From NCBI GenBank assembly GCA_963814165.1, contig CAWFBW010000022.1:41993-105992 (forward strand): 64,000 bases of DNA. The letters are read 5' to 3'. The stretch's first letter is position 1; each line of letters starts with the position of its first letter. The notes under the pieces are model-generated. The model did not search any database. It saw only the letters and a program-made list of their open reading frames with translations, and was not told the origin of the DNA. This DNA comes from DASRAA01 sp963814165 (GTDB lineage Bacteria > Acidobacteriota > Terriglobia > Terriglobales > Acidobacteriaceae). The position numbers and the translations under genes were made by a program. Below, piece after piece: positions 19,038 to 32,696 of the stretch.

Positions 19038-20101
19038 ATGCAAGCTCCATCTTCCCAATGGGTTATTGCGCTGGACGGCATAGGTATCGGCGCCGCACAG
19101 GCTGCGGTGCTGATCGCAAGTGGCAAAAGGTAAACGCACAGCTGCTGGAGATGCTCGGCTACTCGAGCGAAGAGCTTCTTGCTGGCGCCTTTGAGAAGGT
19201 CTTTGAGATATCAGATCCAGAGCGGGAGGCGAACGATCGCCAATTGCTCCTGACTGGCAAATCGCGATCCTATTCCGCCGAAGCAAGGGCATTGCGCAAG
19301 GACGGCAGTTCGTTGTGGGTACGGCTGTCCGTTTCGCCCGTCTCTTCTCCCGATAACGGCAGAGTGCACTCCTTGCTGTTACTGGTGGAGGACCTGAGCG
19401 CCCTGCGCGCCGCGACAGGTGCCCTGGCCGAGGCCGAGACAGCGCGCCTTGAGGTTGCCAAGCGACTCACGAGCGCACAGGAAAGCGAAAGGACCCGGAT
19501 AGCTCGGGAGCTTCACGATGATATCGGGCAATCGTTAGCCATTCTTCGCATTCAGTTCCTTCGGGCCGGACGCCCCGTTTCCGGTATGCCTGGCAAGCAA
19601 CACCCGGGCATCATCGAACTCTGCAACGAATTACAGAAGCTTGCCGGAAAGGTAAGCCGAATCTCGCACCAGCTTCATTCCTCCGAACTCGAATATCTAG
19701 GTCTGCAGGTCGCGATACGAAGCCATTGCCGCGAGTTTTCGGAGAAGTACAAGATCGCGGTGGAATGTTCGTGTACGGGTGTTCCCAAGGACTTAGACAG
19801 CCTGCTCGCATTGAGCCTGCTTCGCGTTGTGCAGGAGGCGCTTCACAATTCCGCCAAGCACAGCCAGGCGAAATCGATAGAAGTTGTATTGAGAGGAGAG
19901 GGAGGCAAGCTTCTGTTGAGCATCGCGGACGATGGCGTAGGGTTCGACCTTGAAGAGGCCCGTTTCGCCGCAGGCTTAGGACTGATCAGTATGCGTGAGC
20001 GGATTCGCCTGGCTGGAGGAGAGTTCGCGATCAGTTCCAAGCGAGGCGAAGGGACCCGCATTACAGCACAAGTGCCGATTCCAGAAGCTTCCTCAGCTTG
20101 A
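19038..20101 (+). CDS. Soluble PAS-containing histidine kinase (HisKA_3 / NarL-type partner)
   Basis: A cytoplasmic sensor kinase of about 350 residues without membrane segments. PAS domain: VNAQLLEMLGYSSEELLAGA through KDGSSLWVRLSVSPVSS. Dimerisation/phosphoacceptor: SERTRIARELHDDIGQSLAI (His in ELHDD). ATPase: EALHNSAKHSQAKSIEVVL (N box), LLSIADDGVGFDLEE (G1), GLGLISMRERIRLAGG (G2). The first 25-30 residues are unsure: ATG 19038 or 19058 are candidates, and a frame change between 19060 and 19130 is likely since neither frame is PAS-like there. HisKA_3 kinases partner with LuxR-type regulators, and two response regulators follow at once. Confidence 0.88.
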
Positions 20102-20240
20102 TTCCCAACAGCATCTGTCCAGTCGCCACCAGTACTTATGCTAGTAATTCACGATTACAGAGCGAGCATTTTTCCTAGTAGGCACATGTTGGTCCGACCG
20201 AATATGGTTTTCTTTTTGGTCATACGTCGGAGAATCGCCC

Positions 20241-20705
20241 GTGTCTCGCATCCGAATCCTGCTCGCCGACCCTAACGCATCTATGCTCGCGATGCTAACG
20301 GAACTCCTCAGCGAAGAGTTTGACATCATTGGCGCAGTAAATAGCGGTGCGGACGCTGTGCGTCGCTCGTCGGAGCTGCAACCGGACCTCATTCTCATGG
20401 ACGTGGTGTTCGATGATAGGAACGGATTTGAACTCGCGCATCAGCTACGTGGCACAGTACCGAATGCCAAGATTCTGTATCTATCAATGTATGAGAGCCC
20501 AGCATTTGTCGATGCCTCCTTCGCCGCCGGCGCGTCGGGATACGTCTTCAAATCACGGGCGAACTCAGACCTCTTCAAGGCAATACTAACGGTGTGCAGG
20601 GGCGAGAAAGTTCGACCCTATACCCAAGGTTCACCGCCAGAAGGCATAATACTGATTCGGAAGGGGCGAGCGTCGTGCCAAGCAAACCAGCCGCGCGTGT
20701 GTTAA
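20241..20705 (+). CDS. Response regulator, receiver domain without DNA-binding domain
   Basis: A 154-residue protein starting at GTG. Receiver features: RIRILLADPNASM (acidic pocket; ADPN instead of DD), phosphoacceptor in PDLILMDVVF, ILYLSMYE (Ser at the Thr/Ser position), GYVFKSRA (Lys). The REC domain ends at about residue 120. The last 30 residues are not domain-like and overlap the start of the next gene by 31 bp, so the true stop may be earlier if an indel is present. It may be a phosphate sink or relay for the neighbouring kinase. Confidence 0.85.
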   Translation: MSRIRILLADPNASMLAMLTELLSEEFDIIGAVNSGADAVRRSSELQPDLILMDVVFDDRNGFELAHQLRGTVPNAKILYLSMYESPAFVDASFAAGASGYVFKSRANSDLFKAILTVCRGEKVRPYTQGSPPEGIILIRKGRASCQANQPRVC

Positions 20706-21325
20706 TTGCTGACGATCACAAGATCCTGGCCGATCTCTGCAAACAAATGCTGGAGCCGGAGTTCGAGGTGATCGACGTAGTGACCGATGGACGCTCGCTT
20801 CTTCAGGCTGCTTCCGAGTCGAAGCCGGACATCGTCATTGTTGATATCAACATGCCCCAGCTCAACGGGTTGGATGCCGGAGAGCAAATCAAGAAGAAGC
20901 TCCCGCGCACCAAGCTGGTCTACCTCACGATGAACATGTCAGCCGAGATCGCGGCGGAAGCCTTCCGCAGTGGTGCTTCTGCCTTTGTGCTGAAACAGTC
21001 GGCTGCCGAAGAACTCCGCAGGGCCGTTCGTGACGTCCTAAAAGGGCAGACCTATCTGTCACCTCTTATCGCCGGTGAAACGGTAGCTTTTCTACTGAAC
21101 CAATCGAAGTCCCGGACGGACGCTCCTCGTCCAACCAGCCGCGAAAGCGAAGTTCTCCAGTTGCTTGCCGAGGGAAAGTCGATGAAAGAAGTTGCCGCGA
21201 TTCTTGACATTAGCGCGGGGACCGTCGCCTTTCACAAATATAAGTTGATGGAGAAGCTCGGCTTGAAGAGCAATGCGGAGTTGTTGGAATACGCCATCAA
21301 GAGAAAGATGACGCCGGAGGACTAG
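20675..21325 (+). CDS. NarL/FixJ-family response regulator (REC + LuxR HTH)
   Basis: The GTG at 20675 follows a GGAAGGGG ribosome-binding site and gives 216 residues starting VPSKPAARVLIADDHKILAD; the longer upstream frame is only the overlap with the preceding gene. Receiver: LIADDH, phosphoacceptor in PDIVIVDINMP, LVYLTMN, AFVLKQS. LuxR-type helix-turn-helix: PTSRESEVLQLLAEGKSMKE, then DISAGTVAFHKYKLMEKLGL. It is the probable output of the HisKA_3 kinase upstream. The gene is intact and followed by a strong intrinsic terminator at 21379. Confidence 0.93.
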   Translation: MPSKPAARVLIADDHKILADLCKQMLEPEFEVIDVVTDGRSLLQAASESKPDIVIVDINMPQLNGLDAGEQIKKKLPRTKLVYLTMNMSAEIAAEAFRSGASAFVLKQSAAEELRRAVRDVLKGQTYLSPLIAGETVAFLLNQSKSRTDAPRPTSRESEVLQLLAEGKSMKEVAAILDISAGTVAFHKYKLMEKLGLKSNAELLEYAIKRKMTPED

Positions 21326-21378
21326 AAAGTTAACTCCGTGATCAGCGCGGTTGAAACCGTGCGGCGATCTCGGGCATA

Positions 21379-21412
21379 CGCTGCCAGCCCCGAAGCTGGC
21401 AGCGCGCTTTTT
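21379..21412 (+). terminator. Intrinsic terminator after the two-component genes
   Basis: A perfect 10-bp stem CGCTGCCAGC / GCTGGCAGCG (21379-21388, 21395-21404) with a 6-nt loop, followed by CGC and TTTTT. It lies 54 bp after the response regulator stop and closes the operon. Confidence 0.85.
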
Positions 21413-21423
21413 CTCACACGTTT

Positions 21424-21588
21424 CTAGTACTACAGTGTTACAAAATGTCAAGTCGCGCAGAATCAGCACGTTGCACCTAATCCGGGGAGTTAACAGAAAT
21501 GGAACGTCACATGCTGCAAACCTCGAAAACATTGGCGAAAATCATGACGTCCCAATCGGACTTCATCTTTGTAACACTGTAGTACTAG
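21424..21588. mobile_element. MITE-like element with 21-bp perfect terminal inverted repeats
   Basis: A 165-bp stretch bounded by perfect 21-bp inverted repeats at 21424-21444 and 21568-21588 (core TACTACAGTGTTACAAA, outer CTAG). No coding frame inside. CTAG at both ends is either part of the repeat or a 4-bp target duplication; it is palindromic, so the two cannot be told apart. The right-hand CTAG is also the left target site of the adjoining IS1182 element. Confidence 0.75.
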
Positions 21589-23242
21589 GAGTCTGTCGGG
21601 AATACGGAATCACAACCTTGACCTTGCCGTTCGAGGTGCATTGAGCAGCGACAAAATCGGAAGTTGAAACCGGGTTACCTCATTGGTTGCCTTCGTAAGC
21701 CCGCAAGGCCCTTTTTCGCAGCCTATGCATGGATTTTCCTCTTGCTTCCTTAGGACATCTGCCAGGCTCGGCCGGAGCGGAACAGCTTGAGCAAATTGTG
21801 GGTGAGGCAGATCAGTTTCCATTCCGCTCGCACCTTCTGCAATCCGCGCAGCAGAAACCGTCGGAACCCACGCCACTCTTTGATCTGCCCAAACACCGGC
21901 TCCACAATCGCCTTGCGCATCCGGTACAGTTCCCGTCCTGCTTCCGTTTTCAGTTTTTGTTTCATTTGCTCCAGCAACTCGGCTTCTGCGGTTGACTCCC
22001 TCGCGTCCTCATCCCCCGCCTTACTCGGCTGCCCATGTTTCTGCTTCCCGGTGGCTACGTGCAGGTCGATACCTTGGACCCGTGCGTCTTCTACTTGCTT
22101 CCCATTCCAGTAGCCATTGTCGGCGCTAACTGCTTGGGGCTGGGCCCCTACATTCTGCTTCACCTGCTCCAACAGGGGCATCAATTGCTGCTTGTCGTTG
22201 CTCTGCTGCGTTACCTCCGCCGCCACGATCACCTGCGCTTCCCCATCCACCGCGATCTGCGCGTTGTAGCCTTGCACGAAGCTGCCCTTGTGGCCCCCAT
22301 CGGGCATGATCCGGCTTTCCGGGTCGGTGAAGTTGCGTTGCGCTTTCGGGTCGGGCACCGCCTGCTCGGGATCCGGTACCTGCGGTTCACGTCCGCTCAC
22401 CTTCTTGCCCGTGCGGGCTTCTTGCTCCTGGCGCCGCCTGATCTGGGCTTCGGCGGCAGCTTTCTTTTCCTCGGCCTTCTGTTTGGCTTCGGCTTCCAAC
22501 TCCGCTTTCGCCGCTCGAATCTTCGCCAGCCGGCTCTCCCGCCGCGCCAACTCCGCCGGTAACTCGTCGCCCGCCTGATCCTTCCCGTACTTCTCGTCTT
22601 CGGCCGCATCCACCGCTTCGGCCCGCTGCAGCAGCGCTTCTACTTCCGCCTGCAGTTTCTTCTCCCCCTCGCTCATCCGCTCATAGCTCATCGCCTTGTG
22701 CTTGCTGGCATTCCCCTGGATCTTGCTGCCATCGATCGCCACATGTCCCAGCTTCACCAGTCCCGCTTTCTCACACAACTGCAAGGCTTGGCAAAACAGC
22801 CCCGCCAGCGCCTCCAGATGCCGTTTGCGGAACTCCGCCAACGTGCTATGGTCGGGATGTTCGTCGGCCGCCAAGTACCGAAACGCTATATCCTCGTAGG
22901 TCTTCGCCTGGATCTTGCGCGAGCTGTAGCTCCCTATGCAGTAGCCGTACAGCAACACCCGCACCATCATCGTCGGGTCATAGGCGGCTTGCCCGCGCCC
23001 GTCCTTTTCCTCATAGGACTCATAGATGGCCCCAAGATCCAAGGCATCCACCACATCCACCAGAAAGCGCGCTAAATGCGTTTCCGGTAGCCAATCATGC
23101 AGGGACGGCGGCAGTAGCAACGCCTGGTTCACGTCCGCGGATCGAAAAGACTTTCCCATGGCCGCATGTTAAGCCCAAACACCCTCTGGAAAAGCTGTCA
23201 TGTTTGGTGCTTGGGCGGAATCTATTCCCGACAGACTCCTAG
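21585..23242 (-). mobile_element. IS1182-family insertion sequence, copy 1 (with CTAG target duplication)
   Basis: The element proper is 21589-23238 (1650 bp) with perfect 16-bp terminal inverted repeats GAGTCTGTCGGGAATA at 21589-21604 and 23223-23238. It is flanked by CTAG on both sides (21585-21588, 23239-23242). It has one transposase gene on the minus strand. A second full copy lies at 34776-36434. It ends 65 bp before the rimP-operon promoter. Confidence 0.93.
21750..23159 (-). CDS. IS1182-family transposase (copy 1)
   Basis: An intact 469-residue DDE transposase. The N-terminal DUF772-type region starts MGKSFRSADVNQALLLPPSL and includes RVLLYGYCIGSYSSRKIQAK. A long charged, coiled-coil-like insert follows (KLQAEVEALLQRAEAVDAAE...EAKQKAEEKKAAAEAQIRRR). 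DDE residues: Asp in VAIDGSKIQGNASKHKAM, Asp in VSADNGYWNG, Glu in AIVEPVFGQIKEWRGFRRF. It differs from copy 2 at nine residues, for example A/T in LA(A/T)DEHPD and R/T in DA(R/T)ES. Both copies look functional. Confidence 0.95.
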   Translation of the reverse strand: MGKSFRSADVNQALLLPPSLHDWLPETHLARFLVDVVDALDLGAIYESYEEKDGRGQAAYDPTMMVRVLLYGYCIGSYSSRKIQAKTYEDIAFRYLAADEHPDHSTLAEFRKRHLEALAGLFCQALQLCEKAGLVKLGHVAIDGSKIQGNASKHKAMSYERMSEGEKKLQAEVEALLQRAEAVDAAEDEKYGKDQAGDELPAELARRESRLAKIRAAKAELEAEAKQKAEEKKAAAEAQIRRRQEQEARTGKKVSGREPQVPDPEQAVPDPKAQRNFTDPESRIMPDGGHKGSFVQGYNAQIAVDGEAQVIVAAEVTQQSNDKQQLMPLLEQVKQNVGAQPQAVSADNGYWNGKQVEDARVQGIDLHVATGKQKHGQPSKAGDEDARESTAEAELLEQMKQKLKTEAGRELYRMRKAIVEPVFGQIKEWRGFRRFLLRGLQKVRAEWKLICLTHNLLKLFRSGRAWQMS

Positions 23243-23306
23243 AACGCTGGAAAAGCGAAGAAAAGCTTGGCTGCGTTCAAGGGCACTGGCCTGGTGCCGG
23301 CAGTCA

Positions 23307-23335
23307 TTGAATTTCGGCGATTTCGGGCGTATGAT
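23307..23335 (+). promoter_or_regulatory. Sigma70-type promoter of the rimP-nusA-infB operon
   Basis: TTGAAT (23307-23312), a 17-nt spacer, TATGAT (23330-23335). Expected start near 23342, giving about 200 nt of 5' leader before rimP. Confidence 0.65.
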
Positions 23336-23341
23336 TGGAAA

Positions 23342-23542
23342 GTACTGCTGTGTGTAAAGGGCTCCGGTTGCTCCCGGCAGCGGGACGGGCTCCTCCAGCG
23401 TACTCGGCGAAGCACACCGGTGGGCGAGAGCCCACTTTATTATTCCACCCTGCAATCCGCTGGTTCTTGGCGAGTCCGGGCGGCAGCGAAAGCCTGTTGG
23501 GCGGATTGCGCTTGATCGCCGAAGGTGAATTTACGGTAGAAG
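23342..23542 (+). other. About 200-nt leader of rimP, possibly structured; no gene called
   Basis: GC-rich sequence between the predicted start and rimP with several short self-complementary stretches, such as GGGC-GAGA-GCCC at about 23424-23435 and CCGGTTGCTCCCGG. The frames through it are not protein-like. In other bacteria this operon may start with tRNA-Met or an autoregulatory leader; no tRNA is visible here. It could be a regulatory 5' UTR or a separate small RNA. Confidence 0.4.
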
Positions 23543-24041
23543 ATGGCGGCTGGTTTAGACAAGATTCACGAGATCGCTGAGCGGGTGGCGCAGTCCAGCG
23601 GTCTGGAGATCGTCGAGGTCGAGTTGCGGGGCGGCGGCAAGGCGCGCGTGCTGCGGATTTTCATTGACAAGCCGGAGGGCGTGACCCACGAAGATTGCGC
23701 GAACTTCAGCCGCGAGGTAGGAACCATTTTCGACGTGGAAGATGCGGTCCCGGGTACGAACTACACGCTGGAAGTTTCGTCGCCGGGTCTGGACCGGAAG
23801 TTGTCGAAGGCGGCCGACTTTGAGCGCTTCACCGGAAGCCTGGTCAAGCTGATGACGCGCGATCCGGTCAATGGCAACCGGCATTTTGAAGGGCGCCTGA
23901 AAGCGTTCCTGGATGGCCGGCTGAGCCTGGAGTTGACCGGCCGCCAGAAGAGCAAGAAGCACGAGGCAGTTGTGGCGGGCGCCGCAGTCGAGATCGAGTT
24001 GGGCAAATGTGGAAAAGGCCAATCTCGTTCCCGAGTTCTAG
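23543..24041 (+). CDS. rimP: Ribosome maturation factor RimP
   Basis: RimP (DUF150) acts in 30S subunit assembly. Start MAAGLDKIHEIAERVAQSSG; family core EIVEVELRGGGKARVLRIFI, FSREVGTIFDVEDAVPGTNY, TLEVSSPGLDRKLSKAADFE. One extra base near 24002 shifts the last residues; the alternative frame reads ANVEKANLVPEF and stops at 24041, the typical RimP ending just before nusA. If the frame is taken literally it runs on to 24064. First gene of the translation operon. Confidence 0.95.
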
Positions 24042-24098
24042 TTTTACGGCAGTACAACAATTGAGTGTGCAGTTTCCCGATAAGGTGGCAGGTGTTTT

Positions 24099-25767
<1,669 letters not shown>

Positions 25768-25912
25768 GATTCGAGGTTCGGCGGTGCCTGGACTACCGGC
25801 ATATTCCTTTGAGACAGTCGGAAACCCGGTGCGGCCGCAAATCTACAAACGACAGCGTGAGGATGCTATGAGCGCGTAAGCAGATGGGAAAAAACGGAGG
25901 AAACAGGGCGGA

Positions 25913-28920
<3,008 letters not shown>

Positions 28921-28989
28921 AATCGTCTCGGCGGAAAAGGTAGAGCTGGCCTTTAGACCAGCGTCCAAGTTGTTTCTTTTTGTTTTCCC

Positions 28990-29056
28990 TCGCGGACTTC
29001 AGTCCGCGACGTGTATGCGATTCGAATTTTCCGCAAGCCGTGGAGCGGCACTCCAC
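28990..29056. repeat. REP-like palindrome doublet after infB
   Basis: TCGCGGACT / AGTCCGCGA (28990-28998, 29001-29009), then GTGGAG / CTCCAC (29040-29045, 29051-29056). A similar doublet lies at 49127-49189 with the same GCGGACT core. Intercistronic, 246-bp gap infB to DUF503. Confidence 0.6.
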
Positions 29057-29166
29057 CCGACAATGGCAGTGGATCGGGTTCAACGATTACGACTAGTTAG
29101 ACGTCCCGGAACTCATCCTCAGAGCGAGGAGTTGAGTCTCCGGGACTTTCTGCAACAGGACATCGA

Positions 29167-29535
29167 ATGATCGCGCATCTCACACTGGAGATCCGCATCG
29201 AGGGCGCACACTCGCTGAAAGACAAGCGGCAGGTGGTGCGCAGCGTGAAAGACGGATTGCGCAGCCACTTCAACGTGGCGGTGGCAGAGATCGATCCCAG
29301 CGACGCCTGGCAACGCGCCACCCTGGGCGTGGTGAGTATTTCGTCCTCGCGCGATTACCTGGATGGACTGATGCGCAACGTTGAGCGTTTCGCCGTGCGT
29401 GCAGCCAACAACAGCGGCGGCGAAGTCACCGACTCATTTCTGGAATTTCTCAGCGAAGCGGAATTCGGAGACCGAATCAACCGGGGAACCGTGATCGTCA
29501 TCACCACTGGCGCGACGGATTGGCGTATTCTCTAA
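29167..29535 (+). CDS. DUF503 (YlxP-like) protein
   Basis: An intact 122-residue protein: MIAHLTLEIRIEGAHSLKDK, RQVVRSVKDGLRSHFNVAVA, EIDPSDAWQRATLGVVSISS. DUF503 proteins usually sit between infB and rbfA, as here. A ribosome-linked role is inferred from context only. Confidence 0.92.
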   Translation: MIAHLTLEIRIEGAHSLKDKRQVVRSVKDGLRSHFNVAVAEIDPSDAWQRATLGVVSISSSRDYLDGLMRNVERFAVRAANNSGGEVTDSFLEFLSEAEFGDRINRGTVIVITTGATDWRIL

Positions 29536-29568
29536 CGTTCACCTTTTTTGCCGGGCGGAGCAGGAAAG

Positions 29569-29938
29569 ATGGAAAACCGAACCCAGAAATATCTTCGCGC
29601 CCGACGCAGCGAGGCTCTGCGCGAGGAAATCACCACGCTGGTCGAGGGCGAACTGGAAGACCCTCGCATCGGACTGGTGACGGTGAACGAAGTCGTGATG
29701 GCGACGGATGGCAAGGTGGCCCGCGTGTTCATCGAGGTTGCGGGAAGCGACGAGGAAGTCGACGAGAGCCTGGAGGGACTGAATGCGTCGCGCGGGTTTA
29801 TCCGCCATGCATTGACGGCGAACCTGGGTCTGCGCCATGCGCCGGAACTTTTGTTCATGCTCGACCACCGCGATGAGCATGGCAGCCGGGTGGAAGAAGT
29901 TGCTGAAGCGCATCGAGAAAAGGAAACGCCACAATTGA
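29569..29938 (+). CDS. rbfA: 30S ribosome-binding factor RbfA
   Basis: KH-like factor for 16S 5'-end maturation. Start MENRTQKYLRARRSEALREE, with GGAG 8 bp upstream; then ELEDPRIGLVTVNEVVMATD, ARVFIEVAGSDEEVDESLEG, LNASRGFIRHALTANLGLRH, APELLFMLD. Near 29893 an extra base shifts the frame; the alternative ending LLKRIEKRKRHN stops at 29938, as is usual for RbfA. The literal frame runs to 29961 and overlaps nrnA. Confidence 0.93.
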
Positions 29939-29954
29939 GCCGGGACCAAAGGGG

Positions 29955-30912
29955 ATGTTAGACGAAGTTCTGAATCAGATAGGGAGAAGACAGAAGTTTA
30001 TTCTGACCTCGCACGCGCGGCCCGATGGAGATGCCGTCGGATCGGCGCTGGCGTGCTGCCAGATTCTGCGCAGCATGGGCAAGCAGGCCGAGGTCGTCCT
30101 CAGCGACGGCGTGCCCGGCCATCTACCGCCCGCTGCCGTATGCCGATTCCGTGCTGCTGGACATCGAGCAGGCCCCGGACGCCGAGGCCGCGATCATCCT
30201 GGAATGCGACGGCGTGGCGCGCACCCGGCTCAGCGGGCTGGAAAGACACTTCCTGATCAGCATCGACCATCACGCGACCGCTCAGCCTTTTGCCGACGTG
30301 AATTGGATCGATCAGAGCGCCTGCGCTACCGCCGAGATGATTTTCCGTCTGGCGCGCGAAGCCGGCGTGAAGATTTCGCCGGAAGTCGCGACTTGCCTGT
30401 ATACCGCGGTGCTGACCGACACCGGCTCGTTCTGTTTCACCGGCACCAACGAGCGCACCTTCGCGCTGGCGCAGGAACTGGTGCGCTGCGGCGCCGATCC
30501 GGTGAAGATTGCGCAGCACGTGTACTTCTCGACCCAGCTGTCGAAGATGCGCCTGCTGGGCGCGGCGCTCAGCTACTGCACCGCGACGGCAGCCTGGCCT
30601 GGATGCATGTCGACCGCGCAGACCATGGAGCGTCTGCGAGGCCAGCGAAGAAGACTGCGAAGGGCTGGTCAACTATGCGCTGGCCATCGAGGGCATCGAG
30701 GTCGCGCTGTTCTTCCGCGAGCAGCCCGACGGCCGCTTCCGGGTGAGCCTGCGCAGCAAGGGCGCGGTCAACGTCGCCGCGGTGGCGGCATCTTCGGCGG
30801 CGGCGGCCATGAGTGCGCCAGCGGATGCGCCATCGAAGGTCCGCTGTCGGTCGCAACCGAGCGCATGGCGGCGCAGTTGCGCATTCGCGGCTACGAGTGC
30901 AAGGTGCAATAG
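29955..30912 (+). CDS. nrnA: DHH/DHHA1 phosphoesterase, NrnA-type oligoribonuclease/pAp phosphatase
   Basis: About 320 residues. DHH motifs: FILTSHARPDGDAVGSALAC (motif I), AAIILECDGVARTRLSG, LISIDHHATAQPFADVNWID (DHH), ATCLYTAVLTDTGSFCFTGT (motif IV). C-terminal DHHA1: RFRVSLRSKGAVNVAAVA and the nucleic-acid-binding GGGGHECASGCAIEG. Breaks at about 30120, 30600 and 30790. It degrades nanoRNA and/or pAp. Position directly after rbfA is common. Confidence 0.93.
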
Positions 30913-30914
30913 CC

Positions 30915-32591
30915 ATCGCGCTGAAAACTTCCAACCTGAGAGACGACAAGCAGTACCAGAGAACGCGCGCGCCGTTCCACGGACCTGATTGCGCTCGTCG
31001 CGTTCTGCGGTTTCCTGTTTTTTGCCGGCCTCCAGGTCATCGGCCTGCTCGGCGCGGATGAGCCTCGCTATGCCCAGATCGCCCGCGAGATGCTGGCGCG
31101 GCACGATTGGGTAACTCCAGTGCTCTTCGGGCAGCCATGGCTGGAAAAGCCTCCTCTGCTTTACTGGGGAGAGATGCTGGCCTACAAAGCGGCGGGCGGC
31201 GTGAGTGGCTGGGCGGCGCGCCTGCCCTCGGCGGTGCTGTGTACGCTGATGGTCTTCTTCATCTACGTGTGGGCGCGGCGATTTCGCCGGGGTATGCAAC
31301 TGGATGCGGCGCTGATCACGGCGGCAGCGGTCATCATCATTGGCTTTGGCGCGCTGCCAGCACCGACATGCCGCTGGCCGCGACGTTCACCATCGCCATG
31401 CTGTCGTGGTATGGCTGGTACGAATCGCAGAACCGCGCATGGCTCTTGGCGTTCTACGCGTTCGCCGGACTCGGCACGCTGGCCAAAGGGCCGGTTGCGG
31501 TCTTCCTCGCAGGATTGATCGTCGTGGCCTTCGCGGCGTTGCGGCGCGACTGGCGGCTGGTGTTGCGCACGCTGTGGCTTCCGGGAATCGTACTGTATCT
31601 GGCTGTGGTGCTGCCGTGGTTTATCGCGGTGCAGCGCGCCAATCCGGAGTTTTCCGCGTCTTCATCCTGGAGCACAACCTGGCGCGATACACGACGGACG
31701 CGTTCCGGCACAAGCAACCCTTCTGGTATTTCCTGCCGGTTGCACTTCTCGGGCTGGTGCCGTGGACAGTGTTCGTCATCACCGCGCTGGTCGATGCCAT
31801 CCGCGACTGGCGCTATTCGGTCGAAGAGCCGCAGGGCAAGGAAGACCTGCGGACTTTTCTCGCGCTGTGGTTTCTGCTGCCGATCGTGTTCTTTTCACTC
31901 TCGCAGTCAAAGTTGCCGGGATACATTCTGCCGGCGATTCCAGCGGGGACGATTCTGCTGGCTGACTTCGTGCTCCGCCGCGAAGAGGAGGGCGACAAGC
32001 CAAGCTTGTGGCTGGCAATCACTCATGCGGTTTTGTGCGCTGCGTTGCCGGTTGCGGCCCTGATCGTTCCGTTCAAGCTGCTGCATGTGGAAGTCAGCAA
32101 GCCCGCTGATGATCGTGGCCGCCGCGCTGGTGATTATCACGGTGCTGACGTTGCTGGTGAGTCTGCGGGCCCAAGGTTATCGCTTGCTGCGCTTCACCAC
32201 GCTGGTGCCGTTGCTGATTGCCTTCGCGCTCGTGCTGCGAGGAACCGCTCCGATTATCGATGTACTGCAGTCGGCTCGTCCAGTGCAGTTGGCCCTCAGC
32301 GAAACAGCGTTGGGAGAGATTCCATCTGTCGCAGTTTATGACGTGCCGCGCGGCCTCGAATACGGGCTGGAGTTCTACCGCAACCAGAAAGTCGCCAGCT
32401 ACGAGCGCAATGAAATCCCCGAAAGCGACCATCTCGTGGTCGCAGCTGCCGGATCTCAAACCGAGCTGGAATATCGTCTGAAAGGCCGTCGCGTCACCCG
32501 AGTCGGTGGCTTCGCTCCGCAGCACTTGGACTTCTACGTGGTTTCGGGTGGTGGATACTCCCCCCTCCCCCTCCTCTCGCAAAATCCTTAG
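30915..32591 (+). CDS. Membrane glycosyltransferase, GT39/ArnT-like
   Basis: About 550 residues with many membrane segments. Signature: DEPRYAQIAREMLARHDWVT then EKPPLLYWGEM, the loop with the catalytic DE pair typical of polyprenyl-phosphate-sugar transferases (ArnT/PMT_2). Later: ASTDMPLAATFTIAMLSWYG, LAKGPVAVFLAGLIVVAFAA, HKQPFWYFLPVALLGLVPWT and LSQSKLPGYILPAIPAGTIL. A soluble C-terminal domain ends ...HLDFYVVSGGGYSPLPL. Breaks at about 30970, 31360, 31660 and 32090. No good start codon is seen; the N-terminus lies between 30915 and 30980. Target glycan unknown (lipid A or protein). Confidence 0.87.
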
Positions 32592-32696
32592 TATCAGCGA
32601 TTTAGCGTGATTTCCGCGCAAAATCCTCAATCCTTGGGACTTATGAGTAAAGTCCTCTTATCAAAGGACTTAACGCAGTCGTCTGAGGTGCACTCT

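Noticed and set aside
21424..21588. MITE as a derivative of the adjacent IS1182 element
   Set aside because: End sequences differ (TACTACAGTG versus GAGTCTGTCG), so the IS1182 transposase is unlikely to be its parent.
23342..23542. 6S, SRP or tmRNA gene upstream of rimP
   Set aside because: No GGAAGGAAGCAGCC-like SRP core, no tRNA-like ends of tmRNA, and no convincing long 6S rod could be drawn; kept only as a leader.
29955..30912. Programmed frameshifting in nrnA, nusA, rimP and others
   Set aside because: No slippery heptamer with downstream structure at the breaks, and so many unrelated genes are affected that sequence error is the simpler explanation.
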